Origin: Curvibacter sp. CHRR-16
GTDB lineage: Bacteria; Pseudomonadota; Gammaproteobacteria; Burkholderiales; Burkholderiaceae_C
Direction: 5' to 3'
DNA: 64,000 nucleotides
Assembly: GCF_018474005.1 (NCBI RefSeq)
Contig: NZ_JAHCSH010000004.1
Coordinates: 124,001 to 188,000 of the forward strand
The number at the start of each line of letters is the position of its first letter. Position 1 is the first letter of the stretch. The notes beneath the pieces are model-generated. The model did no database searches, was not told the origin of the DNA, and saw only the letters and a program-made list of their open reading frames with translations. Of this stretch, positions 44,090 to 53,095 are shown piece by piece. The position numbers were made by a program, and so were the translations under genes.

Positions 44090-45484
44090 CTACTCCCCGA
44101 CATCCTGCAAAAACTGTCGGTACTGCGGATTGGATTGCAGTAAATCTTTCGCAGCACCGATCAAGGTATCCACCTGCTCTTTGTCCAGTGCCAAGGTGGT
44201 GGGGATTTGGTTGATGTATTGGCGGCGCTTGTCGTCCAAGTCTTTGAACTTGAGGTGAATGAAGTAGGTATTCACCGGGTGCTCGGGCGTAGCCAAATCC
44301 GTTTTCCATTGCTCCAGCGTCACACGTGCTTTGTCCAGTGTTTCTTCGTTGTAGCGGTGCAGTTGCACATCGGTCACGGCATCGAGGGTTTGCTCTATCG
44401 TGGGAGCCTTGGCTGTCTTATCCAAGCCTTGGTTGTTCTCGGTCGATGCATCCACCACGATGACCAGCAAATGCTTGGGCGGTGGCACTTGCTGAATGCC
44501 CACGATATTGGCAAAGGCCTTCATGCCGCCTGCGACATCCACAAAATCGTTGATAGCACGCACGCCCAAGTTGTCGGTCAAGCCACCATCGACCAAGTGG
44601 ATGTAGGGGCGTTCGGTTTTGTCGGCATAGGAGCGCAAGCTCTCGGCCTTGAAACGCAAGGACTGCTTGGGCGTGAGGTGCATCACGGTTTGCAAGTAGG
44701 AATCCACGTCCTCACGCGAACAACCAGAATAATTGCGCAGCACCACGGGGCTGAACATCACTGGCACCGCCGAAGAGGCCGTCACCGCCCGGGCTACTGG
44801 AAAGGAGCTTAAATCCGAGCACAGCAAATCGAAATACTCTTGCAAAAATGCAAAATTGCTGCCTTGGGAGAGGTCGGTTGCATTGATCACCACCAATGGG
44901 CCACCAGCACGCAACATGTCGGCGTAGGTGGCGTTTTGGAAAATGGTGTCGGCATAAATGCGCTCGGCCACATCGGTGCGCCCGGTAGAAGAAAACAACT
45001 GCAATGGGCTAAAGACCGCGCTCACCAGTTCGCTGCGTACATTGCGGCGCAAGAACTTTTTCTCAAAATCATCAAAGCCCTTTTCACCGTACAAACCGTA
45101 GTAGGCCGCCGTGAAGCTGCCCCCTGACACGGAGGAAATCACCTCCACGCGCTTGAGCAAGCTTCCACCACCAACTGAGGCGGGTATTTCTTGCTGCTGC
45201 AAACCACGCAGCACCCCATACGACATGGCAGACGCCCGGGTTCCTCCGCCCGAGAAAGCCAACAAGATACGCACCGGCGAGGGTTTGGAGCGCTGGGCAG
45301 ACTCCATGAGGGAGTAGCGGTTTTTCAACTCCGTGGGCTTGGTGCTGGCCTCTTGCGCGGGAGCGCTCTCCTCTGGCAACGACTTGTTTTGCACCACAGG
45401 GACTGCACTGCAGCCTGCCAATAACGCGACACACAGTGCCACTGCCGTAAGCACCGTTCCACGCTGCAGAGAGAAATTCACCAT
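44090..45484 (-). CDS. Patatin-like phospholipase, lipoprotein
   Basis: 464 residues from the ATG at 45484, chosen for GGAG about 8 bp ahead and because it opens a clean signal peptide with lipobox (VALCVALLAGCSA). The patatin oxyanion motif is AFSGGGTRASAMSYG, the nucleophile Ser is in ISSVSGGSFTAAYYG, and the catalytic Asp is in LVDGGLTDNLGVR. It should be a lipid-anchored acyl hydrolase of the periplasm or outer membrane. It lies 38 bp after comEC but is probably independent of it. Confidence 0.9.
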   Translation of the reverse strand: MVNFSLQRGTVLTAVALCVALLAGCSAVPVVQNKSLPEESAPAQEASTKPTELKNRYSLMESAQRSKPSPVRILLAFSGGGTRASAMSYGVLRGLQQQEIPASVGGGSLLKRVEVISSVSGGSFTAAYYGLYGEKGFDDFEKKFLRRNVRSELVSAVFSPLQLFSSTGRTDVAERIYADTIFQNATYADMLRAGGPLVVINATDLSQGSNFAFLQEYFDLLCSDLSSFPVARAVTASSAVPVMFSPVVLRNYSGCSREDVDSYLQTVMHLTPKQSLRFKAESLRSYADKTERPYIHLVDGGLTDNLGVRAINDFVDVAGGMKAFANIVGIQQVPPPKHLLVIVVDASTENNQGLDKTAKAPTIEQTLDAVTDVQLHRYNEETLDKARVTLEQWKTDLATPEHPVNTYFIHLKFKDLDDKRRQYINQIPTTLALDKEQVDTLIGAAKDLLQSNPQYRQFLQDVGE

Positions 45485-45522
45485 GGTTTGCACTCCAAAG
45501 AAAATTAGTAACCGACGGGTCA

Positions 45523-48114
45523 TTAATGTACATGATGCAACCAATATCGCCTAGCCCCCTCGCGGCTGCACACCGTGCTCTGCGCTAGGGATAACGCGTT
45601 GGACTGCCACTGCATGGCTCCACAGGTGGGTGACACCAAGAGCGCGCTGCCCAACTCGGCATAGCGCTGCACAACGGGCGCGGCAGGGTGGCCATAGCGG
45701 TTGCGGTAACCCGCTTGCACCCACGCCCAGACTGGCTGCACGGCCTGTAGCCAGTCTGGCGTGCTGGAGGTTTTGCTGCCGTGGTGCGGCACCAGCAGCA
45801 CATCGGCACGCAAATGGTCTGGCGGGTAGCGCTGCAGCAGCGCTTGCTCTTGCGCCGCTTCGATATCACCCACCAAAAGAGCCACTGCCCCGCCCTCATT
45901 GCGCGTGGCAGGGCCAGCCTCGATGCGCAGCACGCACGAGAGGGTGTTGGGGCGCTGCTTGGTGGCGCTGTTGCTCTGCGCATAGTCCTGCTCGGTGGGG
46001 TGCAGCACGCTAAAGCGCACGCCATCCCACTCCCACTGCTGGCCTGCTAGGCAAGGCTGGGCAGCGGGGTGACCATCGCGGCCCGTGGCTTGTACCAGCG
46101 GGTGATCGGGTGCCAAACTGCTAAGGAGCCGCGCCTGTGGCTGGCTTTGCAGCACCGTGGCGGCACCGCCCACGTGGTCGGTGTCGCGGTGGCTGAGCAG
46201 CAGCACATCCAGCCGCACGCCCAGGGCTTGCAATAGCGGGTTGATGACGCGGTTGCCCGCATCGCTGTCCTCGCTGTAGCGCGGGCCCGCGTCGTACAGC
46301 AGGCTGTGGTGAGCGGTTTGCACCAGCACGGCGTTGCCCTGCCCTATGTCGGGCGCGAGCAGGGCAAACTGCCCCGGCTCAGGCCGCGCAGGTTGCCACA
46401 GCAGCAGGGCCAAGAGCGCAGGCAGCCCCAGCAAACGCATGCGCCACGGCATAGGCCACGCCAGCCACAGCGCCCCCACCAAGCCCAACACCACCAGCGG
46501 CCACGGCGGCACAGGCCAGTGCACGCTGGCCCACGGCCACGCCACCAGATAGCTGGCCACCGCATGAAAACCCTGCGCCGCCCACTGCGCCAGCCCCCAC
46601 AGCGGCGGCACTAGCACGCCCAGCAGGGACAGCGGCGTGAGCACCAGCGTCACCCACGGTATGGCCAGCAAATTGGCCACCAGCCCCACCAAGGACAACT
46701 GCCCAAACAAGCCAATGGACAAGGGTGCCAAGGCCAGCGTGATAACGCCCTGCTGGTACAGCAAAGCACGCACATGGCGCCACAGAATTCTCCAGCCAAA
46801 TATTCCTGCAGAGCTTGCTGCATAAGCTGAAGCAGCTCCTAAATCTGTAGCAAACAACACCGCCACCGCGACAAAACTGAGCCAAAAACCCGGCTGCAGC
46901 AGCGCCCACGGGTCCAGCAGCGTGACCGCCACCGCGCTGCTCAGCCACACCACCTGCCATGGCCAACGCACCCCCGCTTGGCGCACCAGCACCGCCACGG
47001 CCAGCATGCACAGCGTGCGCTGGGCTGGCACGCCCCAACCCGCCAGCGCGGCATAGGCAGCAGCCAGCAGCAAACCACCCAGAGCAGCCGCCTGCGGCGC
47101 AGGCCAGCGCGCGCACAGCCACGCCGACTGTCGCCACAGCCAGCCCAGCAGGCGCACGGCCAGCCAAGCAAACAAGGTGATGTGCAAGCCCGAGATGCTG
47201 ATGAGGTGGCTCAAGCCCGCGCTGCGGTACACGTCCCAGTCCGGCGCGTCGATGGCGGCTTGATCGCCCAGCACCAGCGCCGCCATGAGCCCGGCGCTGT
47301 GCGGGTCATCCACCTGCTGGCTGATGCGCTCGCGCAGCACCGTGCGCAGCCACGCCACCGGGGCCCGCCAGGGCGCTGCGTCCAGCCGCTGCGGCACTGG
47401 GTCTTTGGCACTGGTGCGCACATAGCCCGTGGCTTGCACGCCCTGCTCCCACAGATACAGCTCGTAGTCAAACCCATGCGGGTTGTGCTGGCCGTGCGGG
47501 GCTTTGAGGCGCAGCGTCATGGCCCAGCGTTCGCCGGGCAGCAGCGCCACCGGGGCGCGCTGCAGGCTCCAAGTACTGGCATCGGCATCGCTGCCCGGGC
47601 TGGCTCCTGCTCCTGCTCCTGCTCCTGCTTCTGCTCCAGCGCCTGCCGCCGTCCAATTTGTCGCACCGTAGCGCGGCGCGTACCAGCCCACATCCAGCAG
47701 CGGGGGCAATTGCACCGGCTGCCCGCGCAGCGTGGCGCTGTGCACCGCCAGCCGAAAGCGCGTGCCCGTGGGGTGCAGGCGCGGCATGTCATCCACCACG
47801 CCCACCACGGCAATGTCTTGCCCCTCCAGCGCGGGGGCTAGGCGCTGCGCATCGAACACCGCAGCACGCCACCCGGTGCTGCCCCAACCCAGCACGGCGG
47901 CTGCGAGCAGCATCCCCAACGGCAGCGCCAAGCGCCTGCACGGAGTGTGTGCCTGCCAGCGGGCACAAAGCCACAGCAGGAGCAACGCCGCCGCACAGCT
48001 CCCGGCATAAAACCCTGCCGCATACAACTGGGCTTGCTGCAACTGCAGCGCCACCCCCAGCAGCCACGCCAAGGCAGCGGTGCTGATGCGCAGTGGTGGC
48101 AAAGTCCGGCGCAT
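45523..48114 (-). CDS. comEC: Competence DNA channel ComEC/Rec2
   Basis: 863 residues. An N-terminal membrane and DUF4131-type domain, a central Competence domain with many membrane segments (GLSHLISISGLHITLFAWLAVRLLG cut near residue 300), and a C-terminal metallo-beta-lactamase-like domain (VLLLSHRDTDHVGGAATVL; LLVPHHGSKTSSTP). It moves single-stranded DNA across the inner membrane during transformation. Near residue 160 there is an Ala-Gly low-complexity run made by a hexanucleotide repeat in the gene. It ends 38 bp before patatin and begins 8 bp after phoD. Confidence 0.94.
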   Translation of the reverse strand: MRRTLPPLRISTAALAWLLGVALQLQQAQLYAAGFYAGSCAAALLLLWLCARWQAHTPCRRLALPLGMLLAAAVLGWGSTGWRAAVFDAQRLAPALEGQDIAVVGVVDDMPRLHPTGTRFRLAVHSATLRGQPVQLPPLLDVGWYAPRYGATNWTAAGAGAEAGAGAGAGASPGSDADASTWSLQRAPVALLPGERWAMTLRLKAPHGQHNPHGFDYELYLWEQGVQATGYVRTSAKDPVPQRLDAAPWRAPVAWLRTVLRERISQQVDDPHSAGLMAALVLGDQAAIDAPDWDVYRSAGLSHLISISGLHITLFAWLAVRLLGWLWRQSAWLCARWPAPQAAALGGLLLAAAYAALAGWGVPAQRTLCMLAVAVLVRQAGVRWPWQVVWLSSAVAVTLLDPWALLQPGFWLSFVAVAVLFATDLGAASAYAASSAGIFGWRILWRHVRALLYQQGVITLALAPLSIGLFGQLSLVGLVANLLAIPWVTLVLTPLSLLGVLVPPLWGLAQWAAQGFHAVASYLVAWPWASVHWPVPPWPLVVLGLVGALWLAWPMPWRMRLLGLPALLALLLWQPARPEPGQFALLAPDIGQGNAVLVQTAHHSLLYDAGPRYSEDSDAGNRVINPLLQALGVRLDVLLLSHRDTDHVGGAATVLQSQPQARLLSSLAPDHPLVQATGRDGHPAAQPCLAGQQWEWDGVRFSVLHPTEQDYAQSNSATKQRPNTLSCVLRIEAGPATRNEGGAVALLVGDIEAAQEQALLQRYPPDHLRADVLLVPHHGSKTSSTPDWLQAVQPVWAWVQAGYRNRYGHPAAPVVQRYAELGSALLVSPTCGAMQWQSNALSLAQSTVCSREGARRYWLHHVH
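47603..47638. repeat. Hexanucleotide microsatellite in comEC
   Basis: GCTCCT is repeated exactly four times (47603-47626), followed by two degenerate units GCTTCT and GCTCCA. On the coding strand this encodes Gly-Ala/Glu-Ala pairs near residue 160. Units of six keep the frame, so slippage would change only loop length. Confidence 0.8.
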
Positions 48115-48122
48115 GCTGCCGC

Positions 48123-49823
48123 TTAGGCCTGCTGCACCCGATTGCTGCCCGCCTCCACCGCCAAGCGGGCCAGTGTGCGCACGCCGCTATCGGGCTGGGT
48201 CACGTCATCCAGCACGCGCAAGGTGGTGGTGAGCTGCTTGGCACCGAACTCCACCACGCCGTAGCCGCGCAAACTGCCCTCACCCAGCACCCAGTGCGGG
48301 TTGTCGGCCACCTGCTGGGGCACGTGGGCCGCGCCACCGTAGTTGGAGCTGATGCTGGTGCCCGTGAACTCCACCGCCAGTGCGGGGTTGCGCGGCCCCA
48401 TGGGCTGGCGGTAGTCGGCCAGCGCGTGGCCCACCCAGTTGGAGTGCACATCGCCGCCCAGCAGCACGGGGTTGGGGGCGCGGCTGTCTTGCAGGGTTTG
48501 CAGCAGGCGCTGGCGGGCGGCGGGGTAGCCGTCCCAGTTGTCGTTGCTCACGCTGGTATGCGGGGTGACCCCGCCCATGGCGTTGGGGCCAAAGCGGGTG
48601 GTTTGCACCAGCACCGTCCAGCGCGCACCGCTTTTCTGACTTTGCTGCAGGCCTTGGGCCAGCCACTGCTCCTGCGCCGTGCCCAGCAGGCTGCGGCTGG
48701 GGTCGGTCAGTTCGGCGCAGGCGCTGGCCTTGGTGCTGCCTTTCTTGCCATCGGGCCCACTGCATGCGGGGGCGGCTCGGTACTGGCGGGTGTCCAGCAC
48801 ATGCCAGTCCAGCAGCGCACCGCAGCGCTGGCGCTGGTAGAGCTGCAGGCCCTTGCCTGCGCCCAGCCAACTGCTCAGCGGCAAGGGCTGGTTTTCGTAA
48901 TACGCCTGGTAAGCCGCTTGGCGCTGCGCTGCAAAGGCTTGTGCAGCCGCTGGGTCTAGCTTGCCGGGGGCAAAGTCGGCGGCGTAGTTGTTCAGCACCT
49001 CGTGGTCATCCCACGTCAGCAGCCACGGGCACTGGGCGTGCATGGCTTGCAGTTGCGGGTCGCTCTTGTACAGGGCGTAGCGGTCGCGGTAGTCGTCCAG
49101 CGTTTGTGGCAGCGCCAGGCTGTGGCTGCGCACATCGCCGGGGCGGCGGGTGCTTTCGTAGATGTAGTCGCCCACAAAGGCCACCATGTCCAGCTGCTCG
49201 TCTTGCATATGCCGCCACGCGCCGTAGTGGCCGTGCTCCCAGCGCTGGCAGGAGGCGTAGGCCATGCGCCAGCGGCTGCCCGCTTGCAGAGATTGGCCCT
49301 CTGCGGGCAAGGTGCGGGTGCGCCCGGTTGGGCTGGTGACTGCGCCTACGCGAAAACGGTAGAAGTACCAGCGGTCCGCCGCCAGCCCCTGCAGCTCCAC
49401 GTGCACGCTGTGGCCCAGCTCGGGCAGGGCCAGCGCTTGGCCACTTTGCACCACGCGGGCAAAAGCCTCGTCGTGCGCCACCTCCCACAGCACAGGCACT
49501 GCCCCCCAGCCCGCGCGGGCTTGGGCTGCGCCAGCAGTGCTGGCCGCCTCGGCCACGCCGGGCACAAAGCCCTCGGGCAGCAAGCGCGACCACAGCACCA
49601 TGCCATCAGGCCGCGGGCTGCCACTGGCCACGCCCAGCGCAAACGCGTTGTGCTGCCAGCGCTGCGCTGCCGCATTGGCAGCCACAGCCCAGCCAGGAGC
49701 CAAGGCCACAGCAGCCAAAGATCCCATGGACGTGCCGATGGAGCTTAGCCACTGGCGGCGCGATAGCGGGGAATGCGGAGATTGCGGAGATTGCAAAAGG
49801 TGGGAGATGGATGGGGTGGACAT
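48123..49823 (-). CDS. phoD: PhoD-family alkaline phosphatase, Tat-exported
   Basis: 566 residues from the ATG at 49823. A twin-arginine signal (SRRQWLSSIGTSMGSLAAVAL, cut) directs the folded protein to the periplasm. The PhoD N-terminal domain is FALGVASGSPRPDGMVLWSRL, and the catalytic core has MVAFVGDYIYES, LLTWDDHEVLNNYAAD and NPVLLGGDVHSNWVGHAL, the Asp/Asn/His metal set of the family. It hydrolyses phosphate mono- and diesters. No pho box was recognised upstream. It is followed by comEC with an 8-bp gap. Confidence 0.93.
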   Translation of the reverse strand: MSTPSISHLLQSPQSPHSPLSRRQWLSSIGTSMGSLAAVALAPGWAVAANAAAQRWQHNAFALGVASGSPRPDGMVLWSRLLPEGFVPGVAEAASTAGAAQARAGWGAVPVLWEVAHDEAFARVVQSGQALALPELGHSVHVELQGLAADRWYFYRFRVGAVTSPTGRTRTLPAEGQSLQAGSRWRMAYASCQRWEHGHYGAWRHMQDEQLDMVAFVGDYIYESTRRPGDVRSHSLALPQTLDDYRDRYALYKSDPQLQAMHAQCPWLLTWDDHEVLNNYAADFAPGKLDPAAAQAFAAQRQAAYQAYYENQPLPLSSWLGAGKGLQLYQRQRCGALLDWHVLDTRQYRAAPACSGPDGKKGSTKASACAELTDPSRSLLGTAQEQWLAQGLQQSQKSGARWTVLVQTTRFGPNAMGGVTPHTSVSNDNWDGYPAARQRLLQTLQDSRAPNPVLLGGDVHSNWVGHALADYRQPMGPRNPALAVEFTGTSISSNYGGAAHVPQQVADNPHWVLGEGSLRGYGVVEFGAKQLTTTLRVLDDVTQPDSGVRTLARLAVEAGSNRVQQA

Positions 49824-49970
49824 GGGTCTCGTCTCAGCGCTGAAGCGCAATGGGGTGGACTGTAGTGACAGCAGCATATTTAACCAGCAGACTCGTCACA
49901 AAGCTACACTGGGAAGCTAGCGGGATATACCCAATAAGCCCTGCACTGGGAAATCAAAGAGACAACACCG

Positions 49971-50558
49971 ATGAAGACATTTGCAACTGTATTACTGGCA
50001 TTTTTTTTATGCGCCTGCTCCAATATCAACGCATTAAAAAAACCAGAAACCACCCAAACCATCACAATTAATAAAGACTATTACGAGAAAAGAAAAGGTA
50101 TTTTTGACTCCAACATAGTGACCGGCATTAATCCCGGCATTTATACCAGTATTGGCGAGAATGAAAAAGGAACGTTCTTCACCCAAGAAGGAAAATCCAC
50201 TTTCACTTTGATTGGAAAAGATGCGGACTTCTATGTAGAGAACAATAGATTTCCGGAAAAAAATGAAATCCGCAATTTCTCACCCCGCATCCGCATTGGC
50301 GGAATATTCATACCCAAAAACAAATACACCGACGTAGCGAAAATTTTTTACATCGGTGATGGACACTCCAGTCAAACGGGCATGATTGGTCAATTAGATT
50401 TATTTTTAATAATTACATCCTTACTCCAACAAGATCAAATTTTCTTTATCACCATCACATCAAGAGACTTCATTCGCTCTATCAAAGTCAATAACAGCGA
50501 TACCGTCTCAACGAATAAGACTTCCACCACCAGCAGTCCATCCTCTTCCAAGGAATAA
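49971..50558 (+). CDS. Hypothetical lipoprotein, AT-rich gene
   Basis: 195 residues. The N-terminus is a lipoprotein signal (TVLLAFFLCACSN). I do not recognise the rest: a Lys/Ile/Asn-rich beta-type region (TFTLIGKDADFYVENN; FSPRIRIGGIFIPKNKY) and a Thr/Ser tail (TSTTSSPSSSKE). The DNA is visibly AT-rich compared with neighbours, with AAA, ATT and AAT codons frequent, which suggests recent acquisition. It stands alone between divergent phoD and the Anbu gene, 48 bp from the latter. Confidence 0.7.
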   Translation: MKTFATVLLAFFLCACSNINALKKPETTQTITINKDYYEKRKGIFDSNIVTGINPGIYTSIGENEKGTFFTQEGKSTFTLIGKDADFYVENNRFPEKNEIRNFSPRIRIGGIFIPKNKYTDVAKIFYIGDGHSSQTGMIGQLDLFLIITSLLQQDQIFFITITSRDFIRSIKVNNSDTVSTNKTSTTSSPSSSKE

Positions 50559-50606
50559 GCCCAGCCAAGCTGCTAGACTGCCCCATCACTCTTTTTCTCT
50601 CTGCCC

Positions 50607-51434
50607 ATGACTTACTGCGTCGCTGCCAAACTCAATGCTGGACTGGTTTTCTTGTCGGACTCGCGTACCAACGCGGGCATGGACCAGATCAGCACTTTCC
50701 GCAAAATGATCGTGTACGAAAAGCCGGGCGACCGTTTCATGGTGCTGCTGTCGGCGGGCAATTTGTCCATTTCGCAGTCGGTGCGCGAGATTTTGCAGAT
50801 CGAAAAGCTCAAGGACAAAGACGAGGACGACGGCATCACCATCTGGAATGCCAAGAGCATGTTTGACGCAACGCGCGTATTGGGCTCGGCCATTCGCCGC
50901 GTGCAAGAGCGCGATGGCGCGGCACTCAAAGCTGCTGGGGTGGACTTCAACGTTTCCCTCATCTTTGGCGGGCAAATCAAGGGCGAAGGCATGCGCTTGT
51001 TCCAGGTGTATTCGGCGGGCAACTTCATCGAGTCCACGGCCGAAACGCCGTTCTTCCAAATTGGCGAGTCCAAATACGGCAAGCCCGTGCTGGACCGCGT
51101 GATCGCCCCCAGCACGCCGCTGGACGAGGCAGCCAAGTGCCTGCTGGTGTCGATGGACAGCACGCTCAAGTCCAACCTGTCGGTGGGTTTGCCGCTGGAT
51201 TTGGTGGTGTACGACGCCGACACGCTGCAAACCGACAAAGTGGTGTGCATTGACGAGCACAACCCTTACCTGAAGATGCTGCGCGCAGCATGGGGCGACA
51301 AGCTGCGCCAGGTGTTTGACAGCATTGAAGACCCGCTGTGGAACGGCGGCACCACCGATGTGCCACTGCGCGTGCCCCATGGCCGCCACCAGCAGCTGAA
51401 AAAGATCAGCACGCCCGACGAAAAACTCATTTAA
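50607..51434 (+). CDS. Anbu-type proteasome-like peptidase
   Basis: 275 residues, the length of Anbu (bacterial proteasome-related hydrolase). After loss of Met, the mature N-terminus is Thr (TYCVAAKLNAGLVFLSDSRT), the nucleophile position of Ntn hydrolases; DSRTNAG and the lysine-bearing FRKMIVYEKPGDRFM follow as in the family. Anbu forms a single-ring assembly different from HslV. Its usual partners (transglutaminase-like, alpha-E and circularly permuted ATP-grasp genes) are not present here; the next gene is an alpha/beta hydrolase. Role unknown. Confidence 0.88.
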   Translation: MTYCVAAKLNAGLVFLSDSRTNAGMDQISTFRKMIVYEKPGDRFMVLLSAGNLSISQSVREILQIEKLKDKDEDDGITIWNAKSMFDATRVLGSAIRRVQERDGAALKAAGVDFNVSLIFGGQIKGEGMRLFQVYSAGNFIESTAETPFFQIGESKYGKPVLDRVIAPSTPLDEAAKCLLVSMDSTLKSNLSVGLPLDLVVYDADTLQTDKVVCIDEHNPYLKMLRAAWGDKLRQVFDSIEDPLWNGGTTDVPLRVPHGRHQQLKKISTPDEKLI

Positions 51435-51443
51435 AAGGCTGCC

Positions 51444-52268
51444 ATGTCGCTGCCCGCTACAGAGCATTTGGTTTTTGCGCACGGCAACAGCTTTCCCAGC
51501 GCCACCTACTCGGTGTTTCTGGATGCCATGCGCCAGCGTGGCTATGGCGTGCACCCCATCGACAAGGTGGGGCACAACCCGCGTTTTCCAGTGAGCGATG
51601 GTTGGCCACATTTGGTCGATGAACTGGCCGAGCATGCGCAGCAGGTAGTGCAAGCGCTAGGGCAACCCGTGTGGCTGGTGGGCCATTCGCTGGGTGGGTA
51701 TTTGAGCCTGCTGGTAGCGAGCAAACACCCTGGTTTGGTACGCGGTGTGGTGCTGGTAGACAGCCCAGTGCTGGGTGGCTGGCGCAGCAAAGTGGTGGCA
51801 GGTGGCAAACGGCTGGGGCTGAACCAGCGCTTCTCGCCGGGGGTGGTCAGCCGCAAGCGGCGCAACACTTGGCCGCATGAACAAGCCGTGCTGGAGCACT
51901 TTGCCTCCAAGCCACTGTTTGCTAGCTGGCACCCCCAGTGTCTGCGCGACTACGTGCAATACGGTACAGCAGACCACCAGGGCCAGCGCGTGCTGGTGTT
52001 TGACCGCACTGTGGAAACCGCTATCTACGACGCGCTGCCGCACGACATGCCACAACGCCTGCGCCGCAGTGGCTTGCAGCGGCCCGTGAGCTATGTGGGG
52101 GGATTGGCATCCAACGAAGCGCGCCGCACGGGCTTGGCGGCCACACGGCGCATCACCCAAGGCCGCATGCAAATGTTAGAAGGCAGCCATTTGCTGCCCC
52201 TGGAAAACCCCTTTGCTACCGCCGCAGCGGTGGAAAGTGCGCTGCGGGGGATGGGGTCATTGCGCTGA
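51444..52268 (+). CDS. Alpha/beta hydrolase
   Basis: 274 residues. The nucleophile elbow is VGHSLGGYLSLL, the oxyanion HG is in FAHGNSFPSATY, an acid is plausible in LVFDRTVETA, and the catalytic His is in MLEGSHLLPLENP. It starts 9 bp after the Anbu gene, so the two are probably one operon. The substrate is unknown. Many relatives are esterases or haloperoxidase-like; no lid domain clear enough to narrow this was seen. Confidence 0.88.
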   Translation: MSLPATEHLVFAHGNSFPSATYSVFLDAMRQRGYGVHPIDKVGHNPRFPVSDGWPHLVDELAEHAQQVVQALGQPVWLVGHSLGGYLSLLVASKHPGLVRGVVLVDSPVLGGWRSKVVAGGKRLGLNQRFSPGVVSRKRRNTWPHEQAVLEHFASKPLFASWHPQCLRDYVQYGTADHQGQRVLVFDRTVETAIYDALPHDMPQRLRRSGLQRPVSYVGGLASNEARRTGLAATRRITQGRMQMLEGSHLLPLENPFATAAAVESALRGMGSLR

Positions 52269-52289
52269 GCAGTTGCGCTTCGATAGCGC

Positions 52290-53027
52290 TTAGTCGATCT
52301 TGTCTTCAATACGCAGCGCAGCGGCTTTGTCGGCGGCCAACACGGCGGCGGCATCGCGGCCACGCTTTTGGTTCATCCACCAGCCCAAGCCCACCACCGC
52401 CACAGTCAGGGCGGCAGGCAGCAGCACGGTTTCGTGCAGCAGGTGGGGCAAGTAGGGTTGCACAGCGGCGTCAGAGTCCATCATTTCGCCCGCAGTCCAA
52501 GCAATGAGACCAGCCCCCACGTACACGATAACGGGGAAGCGGTCCATGAGCTTCATGATGACGGTAGAACCCAGCACGATGAGCGGGATGGACAGTGCCA
52601 AGCCCACGATGAGCAGCGTCCAATCGCCTTTGGCTACACCAGCAATGGCCAAGGTGTTGTCCAAACTCATGACCACGTCGGCAATGAGGATGGTTTTCAC
52701 AGCCGAGAGCAAGTTGCCGTGGGTTTTGTGCTCTTCGCCTTCGGCTTCATCGTCTTCTACCAGCAGTTGGTAAGCAATCCACAACAGCAGCAAGGCGCCT
52801 GCAAACTGCAAATACGGGATTTTGAGCAACTGCACAGCCACCACGGTCAAGATAACGCGCAGCACAATAGCGCCACCACTGCCCCACAGCACGGCTTTGC
52901 GCTGGTGCTCGGGCGGCAGGTTGCGGGCGGCCAAGGCAATGACTACGGCGTTGTCGCCCGAGAGTACGATGTTGACCAGCATGATCTGCGCCAATGCGGC
53001 TAGGAAAGCAATAGAAAAAAAGTCCAT
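52290..53027 (-). CDS. TerC-family membrane protein (YjbE-like)
   Basis: 245 residues with about seven membrane segments. Two acidic motifs in membrane helices mark the family: NIVLSGDNAVVIALAARNLP and DVVMSLDNTLAIAGVAKGD; an acidic loop EDDEAEGEEHKTHG lies between. TerC/YjbE proteins are linked to manganese export and metal loading. It is divergent from mgtC with 68 bp between, too short for a yybP-ykoY manganese riboswitch. Confidence 0.9.
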   Translation of the reverse strand: MDFFSIAFLAALAQIMLVNIVLSGDNAVVIALAARNLPPEHQRKAVLWGSGGAIVLRVILTVVAVQLLKIPYLQFAGALLLLWIAYQLLVEDDEAEGEEHKTHGNLLSAVKTILIADVVMSLDNTLAIAGVAKGDWTLLIVGLALSIPLIVLGSTVIMKLMDRFPVIVYVGAGLIAWTAGEMMDSDAAVQPYLPHLLHETVLLPAALTVAVVGLGWWMNQKRGRDAAAVLAADKAAALRIEDKID

Positions 53028-53095
53028 CGGTGTACTAAGCCTTATAAAAACTAGGTCGATTATCCCAATACGAATACCCCCTGAAAAATAAGCCC

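Noticed and set aside
53028-53095. yybP-ykoY manganese riboswitch before the TerC gene
   Set aside because: The gap is only 68 bp and shared with mgtC, too short for the riboswitch, and no conserved core was seen.
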